Source of the DNA: Athripsodes cinereus
Lineage: Eukaryota; Arthropoda; Insecta; Trichoptera; Leptoceridae
Direction of reading: 5' to 3'
DNA length: 64,000 nucleotides
NCBI GenBank assembly: GCA_947579605.1
Contig: OX388317.1
Location: 15,023,384-15,087,383 of the forward strand
Shown: positions 1-13,869 of the stretch, piece by piece
How positions within the stretch are numbered: position 1 is the stretch's first letter
Layout: every line of letters begins with the position of its first letter
The notes under the pieces: generated by a model
Told to the model about the DNA's origin: nothing
Database searches by the model: none
Seen by the model: the letters and a program-made list of their open reading frames with translations, nothing else
Position numbers and translations under genes: made by a program

Positions 1-3000
1 GGTTGAAGTTTATTTTTTAAAAATCAGTTTTTAATAATAGAGCCATCGTAAGCATTTTAAAAAATAAGTCTTATTTTTATCATCTGCACCGTTTAGATAA
101 AAAATCATACTTTAGGATAACATCTTTAGAAAATTTAAATTTTCAACTTGTAAAAAACAAAAAATAAAGATCTAATATTATATTTATTTATCTCCTACCT
201 CTTACAACAAAAATATGCTCAATTCTTTTTGTTTTTTAATATTAAATTAATTGTTAAAATATAAATTTCGTTACCTTGGTTAATAAACAACCTTGTCATA
301 ATCTCACAAACATATTTATTATATTTAAAAAAAAACATTATTTAATAATTGGGATTAATATAATCTCACTAAATAATACACATAACAAATATTAGGTAGG
401 TAATTAGTTTACGTGTTAAATAATATGACTTTACATCTTGACACACTCATGTATAAACTTATCTAAAAGAGTTAATACTCTTTCTATAATATTGTGAAAG
501 CAAGTAGATTTTAATTGTGATCTATTCCGTAGAATTGTTGAAGTCTGTACAAATCGTTTGATTTGTTTGACTATTATTCATACTAGGAGAGTATAATGTT
601 TCTACAAATAATATTGGTATAACTATAAGGCAATATAATGCTAGAACTATCGGCAATGAATGCAAATGCGCAAACTGTACACGGTTCTTAGTGACTATAC
701 AATGTTTTAGTATTATGTATTGCTAATCAAAACTTCTCCTGCATAACGAAGCACTTACAAAGCGGCTTGCAAGTATAAGTTCTCTTCTATTGAAGTCCTC
801 CTATTTATTGTTACAAATATTTTTTAATTGATCACAAAAAGCTTAGAATATAAACATTTTTTAATGATATTTTCTAGAACTTTCAACAAGCAGACCCATA
901 ACTCAATTTCTTGTTTAGATTATTTCCACATTTATGACTCAAGGATAAAGTGTTTTACTTACATACTCTCTATTCAATTGTCAAAATTATATCTTAATAA
1001 CTACAGTACCTGCGCTTCTTATCAAAAATACATTTTTCATTAAATTTAGGTTTATATTTATTAAGATTTTCACTCTATGATGTATTCAAAAAATAAATAA
1101 TTTAGTAGACATGAACTAGTTCGGTATAATTATTATCCTGATATTTCTTGGATCCTTCACAGGAGTCATTCGTAATAACATTTCAATAAAGATCCAAAAG
1201 AAATAATCTATGTTAAAACATAGCGTTTTCCACCTAGGCATGAAAAATCCTTTCATACTTTCGTTTGTTTGTTTTTGTTAGTTTTCACTAACTGTCTATT
1301 TGATGATAAAACTTTGTTATGAATTCAGAACGGTGTTTTATGATAGATAAATAAATATATTTATATCTAGATGAGCATTGATAAACATTATTTATTTATT
1401 TCGATTCAAAGCACACAATAGATGACAACTTATCCAAGTTTGTTGAATCAACTTTACGAATGGTAATTTCAATGCTATTTTATATTACAAAACCTGATAT
1501 ATATTTGAATAGAAAAACGTTTTACCAAACGTGTTATATAATTATGTTTTTGACTTTGTTAATCATAAATAGTTGTTATTTTTTCACTGCGATAGTCATA
1601 ATGACTTTCCTGATAAATCTAGGAGCATTATGAAATTAAAAAAAATGTATTTTCCACTACTTATATGTTTTTTTTTTTTATTTCGTTTTATAATATTTTT
1701 GTTATACCTATCATTTTTTAACGTGGCGGCAGAATTGCTATCCACACTTCTCAGCATTATACAACCAGATAAGTCTTAATATGATCAGTCAAGGTCACAC
1801 AAAAACTTAACAATCTTATGCCGGGAAAAAATCACTGAAATTAATAAATATTTATAAAAAGTGCATTATTATTATCCCTGATATAAAACATTTACTCCAC
1901 TCTTTTCTCTTATGAATATCTATTTAATATAATATATTTAATTTAGCCACGATAAAGAATGCCATTCACTCTTATTTTATATGGCGCGGAGAGAATGAGC
2001 TATATGCTTATTAATTTTTTAAACAAATGCTTTTTGTTTGACCTGTCCATGCAATCACGGCCCCTCCATTATGGAATTGTACTACCTAAACACCAATACA
2101 GTGAATACCTTTATATTGGCTTATCACTTGTGGGGAGATGCTTTGATAGTTTATGTACAGTATTTGCAGCATTAAACTGTTCATCAATTTTATTTAAAAA
2201 AAATAAACATAACTATACATAGACTTCAATGTAAATATTTTCACCTTAAAATTGTAAAACTAGATCACAAAGACGCCTCTCAAAATACTTATGTAATAAT
2301 ATTATGTCTGCGACAAAGATTGAGAACGAGTTTCCTTAATAAAATTACATGTTATATAGTAACATTTTCGGTTTTAAGGCAATGTAATTAAATTCTAAGC
2401 TTATTCTCATTATATTTTTTAGATATATTTCTTATTCAGGATCAACGTGTATTTTTTTCACAAGATATGTTAAAATATTTTATTCAATCAAAACAATTAT
2501 CCAGAGGGATAAAAGTTTGTGTTTTCTATACAAAATTGCATAAACTAAGCGTTTAATATTTCTGCATAATTAGATTTATTTGATTTCGATGACATAACTA
2601 GGGTAAATGCATATTCTGTAAATGTGATTATTTGCCCTTTTATCCTTATTTTAGTGTGCGTTCGTGTATCGTGTAATTTGAAAATTGCTAGATGGACAGT
2701 GATGACGTATTTTTTTAAATTCTGCGATTGATTGTGGGTAGGTAGTTTTAGGCAAAACCTACAAAAAAGTTATTTAAGTAGTTAAAAACTCGAACTCGCA
2801 GTCAATTGTTTAACTGTTAAATTTTAAGTAGTAGATATATTTTGTTCTGTTTCTAGTATATTACCTATCAAATAAAAGGTCAAGTAGATAAAATTGATCA
2901 TGTTTCGGAAAGTATGGAAAAACTGTGAAAATCATAGAGTTTGTATAAGCCGTAGTTCACAGGTTGATTAGACCTTGGAGACTCGTTATTTACTCACATT

Positions 3001-4844
3001 AATTCCAAAACCTTTAAATTGCCAGTAGGATAAATCCTCATTCGTTTGATGGTTTTAGTATTAAATAACTAACGACTGAAAATCTTTTCAACATTATAAT
3101 CATCTTCACAGTGGGATGTCTTCTTTCAAGATTTCAGGGTCGTAACGTAACACTCTGTTAGGGAAATATAAAGCTTCAAACATTCTACTTACCTGAATGG
3201 CTTGTTATAAAGTTACCATATGAATTATGAAAACAAGATTGGTTTAATGAGGTGATTAGGTAAAGACTTCATTACACTATGTTGAATAATATTATGAATC
3301 CTCATAAATAACATACTGTTAACAGAATAATATTAATGTTAACTAAGATAAATTTGTATAAACGGAGTGGTGTTTCACAAACCCTAATTAAATAAAAGTA
3401 TTTCTTCGAAGTATTTATGATTGAGGATGAAATTTTTAAAACATTTTTTTTTTTGAAAGACATATCTGGGTTTTGTAATAAACCCAAATACAACCTTATA
3501 CACCGTTCACAGTAAGCTAAGTTCGAGCGCATTCGTGTAATGAAAAATGTCCTGTATTCTGTATTTTGATGATGTCAATCTAATGTCAATGTGATTGCTA
3601 GGAGTTACATAGTCTGGCTACTCTGCTCTGGGAAATGCTGTGATGTTGAAGAGTTGTATCCAAAAATCTCGTTATTCATTTCAACGTTGATTTAAATACC
3701 AGATGCATCAAATATTGATTGAGTTTTCGTAAGCAATTTTATATGCCTACCTTGAGAAATAAAAACTGTATTTTAAATAATGGATAGTTTATCAGTGAAT
3801 ATAATAAAACAGAGAAACTATTATAACAGACATAATATACAGACGTACGACATCATATTTCTGTAAACTCAACTAGAAAAAGTTTTATTCAAATACAGAC
3901 ATTACACGGAGATATCTTCTGCTATACATCAAGGCATAACAATATTAGGTAGGTATACTGTTTTGTAAAAATTACATTTGGAAACTAAAAATACAACAAT
4001 GTTCGTTTACAATCAAAATGATCCATCAATTATGTTTGTGTTTATTAGCATGTTGGATAATGGAAAATTGACAGAAGTTTATTTGATTTGACTGTTGACA
4101 CGGATCTGGTATTACATTTTACGATAATTAACACGGCAAACAACTTTAAAATTAGCATCGATATTGGTAAATAAAATTATAAATTATTCTTTCTCATAAT
4201 TTTCTCGTATATAATATTATAAACTTTCTCAGCGCTGCTGTGGCGGTAATTCGATCAATCACCTTTTCAATTTATTTATTTCGTATTGTGGTATTTCCTG
4301 AAAGGAATAATCTATCAAATAATAATATTTTTTGATAAATTATACTGAAATTGTAATCATAATACTATGCTAACTACATTCACCAGCATTCGAGAAACAA
4401 TATTGACCATATTAATGGTCTTAGATATGCATGGTTTTCATACATACATACATCTTCTTCCCCTTGTCAAGTGTCATTTTTTTGTTACATCACTAACATT
4501 TTGAATTTTAATGATTTCATGTTTGTGGAAATTATTGGACTTAATAAAAAAATAGGACTTGATTTATTTGAAAACATTAACCATAATAAATAATTCAACA
4601 AAATATTGTTACATAAATAAATTAAAATAAAATAATCTATCAATTAAATTTGAAATAAAAGTCAATTTCAGTTGATAACTAAGGTTTGAATTGAACTTAA
4701 AATAAACTCAATGTTACTTCAATTTTGTTTATAGTTATTTGCGCGAGTTTTTCTTTATTTATAGACAAAGTATTAAGTACATTATGTTTTCAAATATTTG
4801 AACTCACAAAAATACTTAATATCGTTTTTTTTTAAAAAAAAAAA
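1..4844. other. No gene seen
   Basis: AT-rich DNA with only short chance ORFs (under 90 codons). No splice-consistent coding, repeat with clear edges or RNA gene was found. Confidence 0.6.
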
Positions 4845-5165
4845 AAATTGGATGAAGAGTGGTATGAGCATGTCACAAATGATGCTGCGCGCCAACGTAC
4901 TCAGTACCTATGAAGTCTTTACAATACAGGAGAGACGATTATCCTGACTGGGTTATGTTTTGAGAATATCCAATGATTAAAAGTAGCATTTTTCTTTCGT
5001 CCACAAGGGCTCCGATGGCTCAGAATTTTCAAACGCTTTCAATGACAACGACATGAGAGTGCTAGGAATATTGTGGGAAAAGGTGACGCAATGAGCCCAA
5101 AGATACGCTGAATGGAGGAAGCTGATTTCTATTCTGTTTTCTCGAGAGGAACATTGAAAACAAAG
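4845..5165 (+). pseudogene. Old diverged RTE-like LINE 3' end
   Basis: Plus-strand remnant of the region encoding WYEHVTNDA, QERR, FRPQG and the E-W-R-x-L tail (GAGTGGTATGAGCATGTCAC, CTTTCGTCCACAAGGG, TGAATGGAGGAAGCTG). It is broken by stops and frame changes. Confidence 0.75.
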
Positions 5166-5728
5166 GAACGTGATGTTGATAACCCATTATATTTTAATGT
5201 TTTTTTTTATCAACAGTATCAAAATTGATACCTATTTTATTTTAAAGTTTTAAGCAATTTTCATTTGTAATAAACTACGTAATTATTAATTATTAAAACT
5301 ATGTACCTACTCGGCTGTTGCAAACATAGTTAGACATCTGTCCAAAACAGGATTTTGTAAATTTTAACATTTAATAAGTTGTTGCGTTAATTCAAATAAT
5401 ATATATTTACCAGAAATAACTATCGGTTATCTGAATTAAACAAAAAGGAGAATTGCGAGTGTCAGCGTGTTGTATACTAGTAGATAGGTACTCGTACTGA
5501 ATGACTTATTTTAATTTTACATACTATGTTTAAAAATGTAAGGTCTGCAATAGTTTCTGTATTATGCACCTAAGATGTGGTCAGGAAGCAACTGCAAAAT
5601 AAAGGACATTCTTTCCTTTATGAATCTGTGAAGCAGAATAAGGCCTAAATTTGCATAGAAGCATCATTATTATGCTATGTATCTCTAGCTATTTTAAATG
5701 TTATATATAATGAGTTACAATCCATTGG

Positions 5729-5850
5729 ATTGGTCTGCAACGAGTTTTGACTTATTTCTCCACTCCTCCCTATTCTCAGCTAGTCTCTTCAACTCCATAT
5801 ATGAGCCACAGCTCATGTCCCTCTTCAGTTGGTCCATATAGGCGTGTTAT
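5729..5850 (-). pseudogene. LINE 3' remnant related to 7436-7600
   Basis: Shares TTGGTCTGCAACGAGTTT, TCTCCACTCC, TTCAGCTAGTCTCTT and GCCACAG.TCATGTCC with the 7436 copy. Confidence 0.65.
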
Positions 5851-6204
5851 TTGAATAATATTTAAAAAAAAAAAATAATGAGTGTTCCTCGTGCGATTAT
5901 AATGTGTGTGACAAATTTATACTCGTGGGTTTTTTAATGTTTCATTAATTAGTCTTTAATGCGATTGTAATATGTTTCAATGGTTTTTTTAATGTGCTCC
6001 GAATGAGTTGTCAATACATTTTGAATTTTCTTATTTTGTAATCTTTCTAGTTTCTGTTACGAATTTAATTAGTTTCTAATGAGTTTTAACAAGTTTGTTA
6101 TGCGAATTTTATGTGATTTTAATTAAGTAGTTTTTTTTTAATTATTAATGATATTTCAATGTGATTTTAATGAATTATTCCATTAATAAACAAATAAGTA
6201 TATT

Positions 6205-6445
6205 AAAGTATAATTGCTGGCTGGGTCACGTTCTCCGCGTGCCAGAAGATAGACTACCACTTAGATCTTTGAAGGCTGTGTAAGAGGGCAATAGACCGGT
6301 GGGCTGCCCTATAAGAAGCTGGCAAGGGCAGGTGTCGAACTGGTGGACAGGGATCTCTGGAGGAGGTACCTAGGCGCAATGGGCCCCCGATCCAATTAGG
6401 ACAAGAGGTAGAAAATGTATGTATGTGTGTAGGTATGTATGTAAA
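6205..6445 (+). pseudogene. LINE 3' remnant with ATGT microsatellite tail
   Basis: Reads roughly LGHVLRVPEDRLPLRSLKA, EGNRPVGCP and WW, a typical RT C-terminal tail, then GTATGTATGTGTGTAGGTATGTATGTA. The GC content is clearly above the surroundings. Confidence 0.65.
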
Positions 6446-7435
6446 GTACCTATAATTAGTTTTTTATTGTTAGTTTTGATAATCTGGTTATTTTACTTCA
6501 TGATATAAGAACCTTCTTAAATTCCCATTTTTGTGAATACATCAAACAATAAAATCTCCTATGTAACAATAGCCTCATAGTTAAAAGCCAGTCAATTTGA
6601 CTGAATCAAATATTTATCATTTATGTAAAATTCATATAAAACATTTTTGGACAGTTCAAATGATTGATGATATCTTAGTGGCCTAGCAAAAATTTGTTGT
6701 AAGTACCTACATCGTATCATTGTTTTGTCCATGATATTTTGGAAAAAAAAGTGTGATACGTGTTTATTTCTCACGATAATTGGAAGTTTTATTGATCCTA
6801 CATTCCCAATTGCGGCAATCAATATGTTTATTTGAAAAAAAAACTTTGACCGATATTAAACTTTGAAGATTTTGTCATTATTAACGAAATTCCTTTCACA
6901 TTAAATATCCATTAAACAAAATTTGATTTTCAACATTGACTTGCTTGCAAAGAATATTTTCAAATTAAATATAAAATGGATAATCGTTTATTTGAAGTCA
7001 TTATTATTGTGCTTAGATTTAATCACAAAATCAAATTTGAAAAATCATAAGAAGTGCCAAGATTTCATTTCACCGACGCGATTTTTCGAGTTCATTCATT
7101 TGATAGAAAGTTTGTTTAGGTACATGCGACAATGAAAATATCAGTACAAGCAGTGTTTGTATGTCATATTATGTTTCCTCTAATTTATTTATTTATTCTT
7201 TATTTTACATTGATTACAAACAATTAATAAAAGTAAACAGTTAAGTTAGATACAATCATATCAATATTTATATATTTTTTTTGTGTCCAATGATTGTGTA
7301 ATATTCTAATGGTTTATCTGCTTATTATAAAGGAAATTGCCATGTATTTTCTGAAATAAAATAAAATATACAGAGGGCAAGTTTAACGCAAAAGCGCGAT
7401 CTCTTCCAACTAACCCAAAACTAATGCATAATGAA

Positions 7436-7600
7436 GGATTGGATTGGTCTGCAACGAGTTTGAATTTTCTTCTCCACTCCTTCCTATTTTCAGCTAGTCT
7501 CTTTAGTTCTCCGTATGTGCCACAGTTCATGTCCTTCTTCAATTTATCCATATAAGGGTCTCTTGGTCAGCCTCTACCATTTCTGCCTATTATTATTATT
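7436..7600 (-). pseudogene. LINE 3' remnant (GELKRLAENRKEWRRK)
   Basis: Minus strand encodes MDKLKKDMNCGTYGELKRLA then ENRKEWRRKF, a LINE C-terminus. A second copy in the same orientation is at 5729-5850. Confidence 0.65.
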
Positions 7601-8183
7601 ATCGTGGACAATATTTAAAAGTCCTTATTGTAGAAAGCATCTCGAAAGGACACTTTTATGAATATTTAAAATTAAAATATTTTTTTATGAGAATCCGATG
7701 GGGATTACAGTCTTGTTGTTTTTTCATATAATACAACACTTGGGTATAAAGCTAAATATTACAACAAAAGAAGCTATTTACATTTTCTTTGAAATATTTG
7801 CCTTGAAATCACATCATTAACAGTTCATTTCATTATTCTCCGCTAAGCGTTTATTATATTTCGTAAATAGCTCCTTGTAATTTTATTGAGACTACAGAAT
7901 AAAGGTGGGAGTAGGATTCTTACATAGGAAATACCAGGCCATTATAGAATGGAAGAGATTAAGCAATTTCATTCATGTATTGTTAAAAAGTTTTTTGATA
8001 TTACGCAAAAATGTATTACCTACAGTTATATACTATGTACAGTTAATACTTACGTCGTTTGATGAAATTTTGTTTACAATTTATTTATTTTTTATATAAA
8101 TATTTATAGGTAAGTACGTAGATTTACAAATTGTTTATATCACGTTTGAAGATGTATTAAGATATCTACTACCACTACTACTA

Positions 8184-8420
8184 CACCATCACGGCATATC
8201 CAACAAGTGGGGTAGCCAGCAGAAAAGCAGCATGTAATAAACATGCAGGCCGTCCTCTCTGTGCTAATAAAAAACTAATACATTCTCGATGGGTTGCAAA
8301 CCTCATCGCTGAATTTGAGATGAAATATGTCTGTAATTATTCAAACACCTGCCTTTTACAGGACACTCAAAAACTTTCGGAAAAGAGTGGGAGACCAGTT
8401 CTTTACCGGATGCTACACGG
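8184..8420 (-). mobile_element. Family A interspersed repeat
   Basis: About 240 bp. On its forward strand it runs from CCGTGGAGCACCCGGTAAAG to GCCGTGATGGTA and is followed by a variable triplet tail (here ACTACTACC). No ORF is conserved between copies. The simple-sequence tail suggests a SINE or the 3' end of a LINE. Confidence 0.8.
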
Positions 8421-8429
8421 CACGGCACG

Positions 8430-9850
8430 GTAAGATAATACGTATAGATATTTTATTTAACATTATTTTCCACCTGTCAATGCTTTGGTGTCTAATGAAT
8501 CTAATAAAATAGGATGTTTTAATGAATCATTTAGATACTTTAAGTGAAATTATCTTGAATTGTTATTATTTGTAATTTTATATCTCACAAGAATTGCACA
8601 GATTTATATTTTAATATATAGTTTTTTAGTGCGATTGATATTCTGTTCCTAAAGATCGAACGCTAAAGTTCCCAGTCAGTTGTATTCATCGGTGGTTATT
8701 TTATGTAGGTTTTCCCAACCAAACTCAAAGCCATACAGAGGACGTTCCACAATATGTTTCCCTTAGGAACAGAGGAGAAACTCCACCAGTATATATTTTT
8801 TCACATCTGATACACCCTGTTTATAGATAAATTAAATACAAAATGGGTAACAATTTGTTCGTTGCCAAGTTAAGTTAAAAAAGGCACCAATTAGGCGTCG
8901 AAACATCTTATGCAATTTTCTTGGATAACTCAACTTAAAAGGACGATGATGACTACAATAATTTTCGGTTGGCTTACCTCATAGTTGATGTGAAGATGTT
9001 AACTGTCTAATGGAAAAATACAGCAAAAAGTGGCAGATCTATTTTATTCTGAGGTCTAGATGGCGAAATACATGAGTATTAAAAAAAAGAATTAATTTTA
9101 GTTACATCTTATTATACAATACAAAAAAATGTACAAAAAGGTCTTTGGAGGATTACAGTATTGTAAATTTGTTGTAAGTGAGGCGAGATCTTTTTGAAAC
9201 CCTAAAGAAGGGAACTCTTCCATTGGTATCTTGTAAAGGTGTATCACTGTATGTAAAGTAAACTAACAATAGGCCAAGCACTTCTTTATATTATTTTGTC
9301 TATCCCTTGGGACATTCCTACGCATTATACTGAAAATAAAACACACATTCTCTACTTGAGAGGTCCCTAGAAGACCCGACACCATTTTCGATCGGTTACC
9401 TGCCAAGACCTTTGTATGTTTTTATTTTATTATTATTATTTCTAGTTGATACTCTGAATAACATAAAGTACATATCTTTGTAAATCTAATTGTGAAATAT
9501 TCTTTCACGTTTAATGATAAAAACATCTTCTTATTTTTGTACTCTTGCTTTCATACAACGTATTTTCATCATAAACTTTCTGTAGTGAGCTTCTCATCTC
9601 CAAGTACCTACATATATACGCGGCGGCAGCAAAAATGTTATCAATAAATAAATTATTATTACTGTCAGTCGATTTGATTTGAGATTTTCATGAAATAATG
9701 AAGTGTTTGCATCACTACTTATGTTTTTATAAATATAAATAATATATTATAGCTAAATCTTTCTACGCTAATAAAATGTGACAAATATTGCCTTTTTATT
9801 TTACAATGTTTTCTTTTCAATGGATATTTTGATAGTTGTTAATTTATGTG
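8430..9850. other. No gene seen
   Basis: AT-rich spacer between two family A copies. Nothing recognisable except ordinary spacer sequence. Confidence 0.55.
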
Positions 9851-9852
9851 GA

Positions 9853-10092
9853 TTCCAGTGGAGCACCCGGTAAAGAATTGGTCTCCCACTCTTCTCCTTA
9901 AGTTTTCGAGTGTCCTGTAAAAGGCCGGTGTTCGAAAAAATTAAGACATTATACATCTTAAATTCAGCGATGAAGTTTGCCACTCAACCTGAATGTCTTG
10001 ATTTTATATTGGCACGAAGAGGACAGCTTTCATGTTTCTTACATGCAGCTGGTCTGCTGGCTACCCCACTTGTGGGATATGCCGTGATGGTA
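9853..10092 (+). mobile_element. Family A interspersed repeat
   Basis: Near full length with tail AAAGTAGTAGTTG. A sharp end at the same GATGGTA as other copies defines the family's 3' boundary. Confidence 0.82.
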
Positions 10093-11680
10093 AAGTAGTA
10101 GTTGTAGTTAATTTATTTATTATTTTGACATATTAAAAAAAATTAACTTAAGGAAAAATATATGATATAGGTATTTTTTCGAATACAACATTTTTGCCTA
10201 CATAATCAATATATAATATTTTCTCTCACATGCACATGGACTTTTTTCTCTGCTTCAATTGAGTCACCTTTTCCTATGACTCCCTATCACTTTGAGATCT
10301 TTTCTTTATGCAACGATGTGATAATATTTACTCTTTTTTTTACTGTACACCTAGTGTGAAAACTTATATCAAAGTTAATCAGATGTCAAGTACTGAATTT
10401 ATAATAATAAAATAAATTTGTTTTTATTTTCTCTCTTATTATGATCATACCAAACAACATTTAGCAAAACATCATTACTTATTCCGCATTCGTTCATGTT
10501 CATTCAAAAAAAGCAAAAAAAGACGTTGTTATAAAGACTGGAAAAGCGCACGATTGTATGAAAAGACTCCTTTTTAACGAATATATTTTTTCATACTTTT
10601 CCTTCTTCAGATAATTCTCAGCTTTGCTCAATACAAAGTTGTATTCAACACTTCTTTGAAGAGAAGGGTAATACAAAAAATAAGCTCATTGAATAGAGAT
10701 GATAGGGTGAGGTGCTCACAAGTAAGTAAAACATTTCTATAAAATATTTTAAAAAACAGTTTTTACTCAGTACAGTTCAACAACATTACGTTATACGAAA
10801 TACACAAACTATTTTTATATAACGTACTAAGTAAACTTTCAATTATTTTTTATGATTATAAGAGTATCTTTCTTAATAGGTATGTACTGCGATTTTATTT
10901 ATCTTAGACTCTACAGACATAATCTTCTTGCAAAAGCTTTTCAAGATACCAACTTTAAATGTTTTACTTCCTCAGTTTATAGTTTCAATTAGGTGCTTCC
11001 ATTAACAGCCAGTTATTTTATAATAATTATAAGCACATATTCATTAAAATATGTATGTAGGTTAAGTGGTTTCACATAGTCTTCTTAGTTTTTTACTCAA
11101 CCTTAACGTCATTTTCCAAGAAGGTTGAAAGTTAAAACATTTTCATTCCGAAACGCATGTGTAGGTATATTAAGAAGAAATATAGAATATCATACACATA
11201 CACTCCCTATAATCGTACTTAAAACAATGGATCTACAGGTCCATCGATCATACTTGATCGCCAATTGTCTCTTTTAACATTTAGCTCTTTTAGATCATGG
11301 GTGAGTATTTCCAAATGTTCTCGTCTAGAGATATAGTATTAACAATCAAGAATTTAACAGATTAATTAAAAAATATGTTGTTAACATAATAAATTATAAA
11401 CTTAAACTGAATTATAGAGGAGTTCTTTGAGTTGAGGCCATCTTCATAGTGATGGCCAACATTGAAGGAAATTGATACGCAGTCATCATTTTACATATAC
11501 TTAAGGGGAGGGTGTAGCGCCGTAAGATTTCGAAAATGCGTTCTACGGTAGATTTCTCCCTCCGCGCGATCTGCATCTTCCCTTTCCCCGCTGTTGTTTC
11601 CTAGATACGATTTAAAATCTTTCGTATTAATTTCTTATAAGAATTCAGTAAGAATACTACGTAGTTCGTATATTATGATT

Positions 11681-11711
<31 letters not shown>

Positions 11712-12100
11712 TAACAAATAAACGGCTTACGCCTTTTACAAAATTAAACATAATTATACATAGCGTGATAAAACAAATTCCATGTATAGGAACAATAAAC
11801 ATTTAAACAAATATAAACACAAAGTATAGACCACATTATATTTGCAGTATTTATTACGCTTAACTCAAAATAATAAAATTTAAATCACTTTGGCATCAGA
11901 AACAAATTCTATATATAGGAACAATAAACATTATGAATACATTTGTGTTCTTTCTCGCTTGCACCATACCACACTCTTCACATACCGCACTATTTTACAA
12001 CCTTGTCAGCAGGTAGTAACAATAGATATATACAACAATGCTATTATCGAATGGCTGTACTTCAAAATACTGTATAAAGACACCAACATTATAATCTCTC
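10093..12100. other. No gene seen
   Basis: Contains the ATTT microsatellite. Two nearby copies of CATGTATAGGAACAATAAAC / TATATATAGGAACAATAAAC (11780 and 11909) mark a small local duplication. Confidence 0.55.
11680..11713. repeat. (ATTT)n microsatellite
   Basis: Seven to eight ATTT units. Confidence 0.9.
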
Positions 12101-12230
12101 TGGCGGCTGGCGTGGCACGGAGATAATGCTCTTGCCTTTGAGTCACGAGGTCCCTTGTTCGATTCGCAGCCAGAGCAAAATGAAGAATTACCTTTTTCAA
12201 AGTGTTCTGGGTGTTACATTTATTAATCTT
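12101..12230 (+). mobile_element. Family C tRNA-related SINE
   Basis: GGCTGGCGTGGCACGGAG, CCTTTGAGTCACGAGGTCCC, then the pol III B-box-like GTTCGATTCG and CCAGAGCAAAATGAAGAAT. The 3' part has GTGTTCTGGGTGTTACAT. Confidence 0.75.
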
Positions 12231-12354
12231 ATTTTTATTCTTCAATATTACAAAAATTACTTGGTTACAATATTACAGAATAAAACAGTATCATAAAAAT
12301 ATCAGTTATACAACTCAATGTGTTTAGTGCATTTTTTTTATAACACAACACGTA

Positions 12355-12556
12355 TAGACAATTCACAGAAACCGAGCTAGTCCCAAATTAGGATATGAAT
12401 CATGTATTTTGGGTACTAACACGACGATACACATATATACAATGCACTGACAATAATATACATGTAACACCCAGACCCAGGACAATTTGAAAAAAGGTCA
12501 CTCTTCATTTTGCCCTGGCCGGGAATCGAACCCGAGACCTCCCGGGACGCCAAGTA
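12355..12556 (-). mobile_element. Family C tRNA-related SINE, about full length
   Basis: Minus strand has CCCGGGAGGTCTCGGGTTCG then ATTCCCGGCCAGGG (a tRNA T-arm with B box), CTGGGTCTGGGTGTTACA and an end near GGTTTCTGTGAATTGTCT. Confidence 0.75.
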
Positions 12557-12775
12557 TATCCTCTTTGTCATCATTTCCTAAATCATTCGTTGCACATGTC
12601 CAAGTTGATATTATTGTGTATACTTATTGTACCTAGGTTGATACATAAATGCATAAATGTAACACTAAGTACCTATACACAATACTTTATAAAATAATGA
12701 GTAGGTACATAAAAAGAAACATAAAAACGTGCTCGACTAAAAAATTACAGAAAAAAGTGGGTATAAAATATCTTG
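12553..12775 (+). repeat. Direct repeat, first copy (other copy 14955-15205)
   Basis: Shares TATATCCTCTTTGTCAT-like, TTGATACATAAATGCAT, CACAATA and AACGTGCTCGACTAAAAAAT with the second copy, 2.4 kb away. No ORF. Confidence 0.75.
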
Positions 12776-12796
12776 GCAGAGAACCAAGATGCCAAG

Positions 12797-13025
12797 ATGA
12801 GGTGTGAGGAGGCGCGGACGGCCAAGAACCACGTGGCTTGAGCACGTGGATCAAATCCTAAAGGACGGCCGCGTGTTGAGTAAGAGAAATCGGCGAACAT
12901 GTATGAGAATGAGGAGGAAGCGAAAGAAGTTTGTAAGGATAGATCTATATGGCGTTCCGTTCTCTCTGCCTACCCCTCCTAAGACACGGCGTGAGGGTAT
13001 AGATAGATAAGATAGATAAGATAAT
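12797..13025 (+). mobile_element. Family B (RTE-like LINE 3' end) fragment with GATA tail
   Basis: Encodes RRRGRPRTTWLEHVDQILKD, GRVLSKRNRR and a run to GVPFSLPTPP, then (ATAGATAAG)n. It faces 13062-13520 tail to tail. Confidence 0.8.
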
Positions 13026-13061
13026 AAAAAACCAAAAAAGAATTTAATGTTGGTACAATTT

Positions 13062-13520
13062 CTATCTATTCTCTCACGCCGCATCCCAAGTGGGGTAGGC
13101 AGAGAGAACGGAACGCCATATAGATCTGTCCTTATATACTTCTTTCTTCTACATTCATACAATTTCTCATGCACGCACGTCGATTTCTCTCACTCAATAC
13201 ACGACCGTCCTTGAGAATTTGATCTTCATGGTCAAGCCATGTAGTTCTCGGACACCCGTGATTCTTCACACCCCTTCTTTCAGACAAGTATATACTCTTT
13301 GTCATTCTTTCCTCTTCCATTCGTTCCACATGACCAAACCATCTCAGTTTATTTACACGCATTCTATCCACAACACTCCTCTTGCATCCACTCATTCTTC
13401 TAATATCCTCATTCTATCACGCAACGTTTTACCAACCATTCTCCTCAACGATCTCATCTCCATAGCATTTATTCCACTTTCGTCCCTCTTCAACCATGAC
13501 CACATTTCGTTTGCTTACAT
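13062..13520 (-). mobile_element. Family B LINE 3' fragment, longest copy
   Basis: Minus strand encodes MSGCKRSVVDRMRVNKLRWF, GHVERMEEERMTKSIYL and RPRTTWLDHEDQILKDGRVL, ending in the CCTACCCCACTTGGGATGCG block. It begins with TATC repeats. Confidence 0.82.
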
Positions 13521-13596
13521 TGGTACAATGGAGCGGGAAATAACAATAAATTTTGAACAAGGTATTTTTTATTACTAGAAATACTTAAATAGTATT

Positions 13597-13855
13597 CCGT
13601 GGAGTTTCCAGTAAAAGAATATTTCTGTTTTCTGTAAGTTATCGAGTGTTCTGGAAAAAGCAATTATGTATTTCATTTTCCGAACACCTGTCTTTTACAC
13701 GACACTCGTAACTTACAGAAAAGAGTGGGAGATCTATTCATTACTGGGTACTCCTCGGTGTATTCTAAATGTCTTATTTTTACTGTTACGGAGAAGACAA
13801 CCTGCATGTTTATACATGCAATTAGTCTACTGGCTACTGGTGTAGTAGTAGTTCC
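13597..13855. mobile_element. Composite of three family A pieces in mixed orientation
   Basis: 5' part forward at 13597-13665, 5' part reversed at 13671-13765, and 3' part forward at 13790-13855. The two 5' parts form an inverted pair around CATTTTC. Confidence 0.6.
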
Positions 13856-13869
13856 TTTAGTAGGTAAGT

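Noticed and set aside
13219..13578. 119-codon plus-strand ORF
   Set aside because: Antisense shadow of the family B LINE C-terminus, which reads sensibly on the minus strand.
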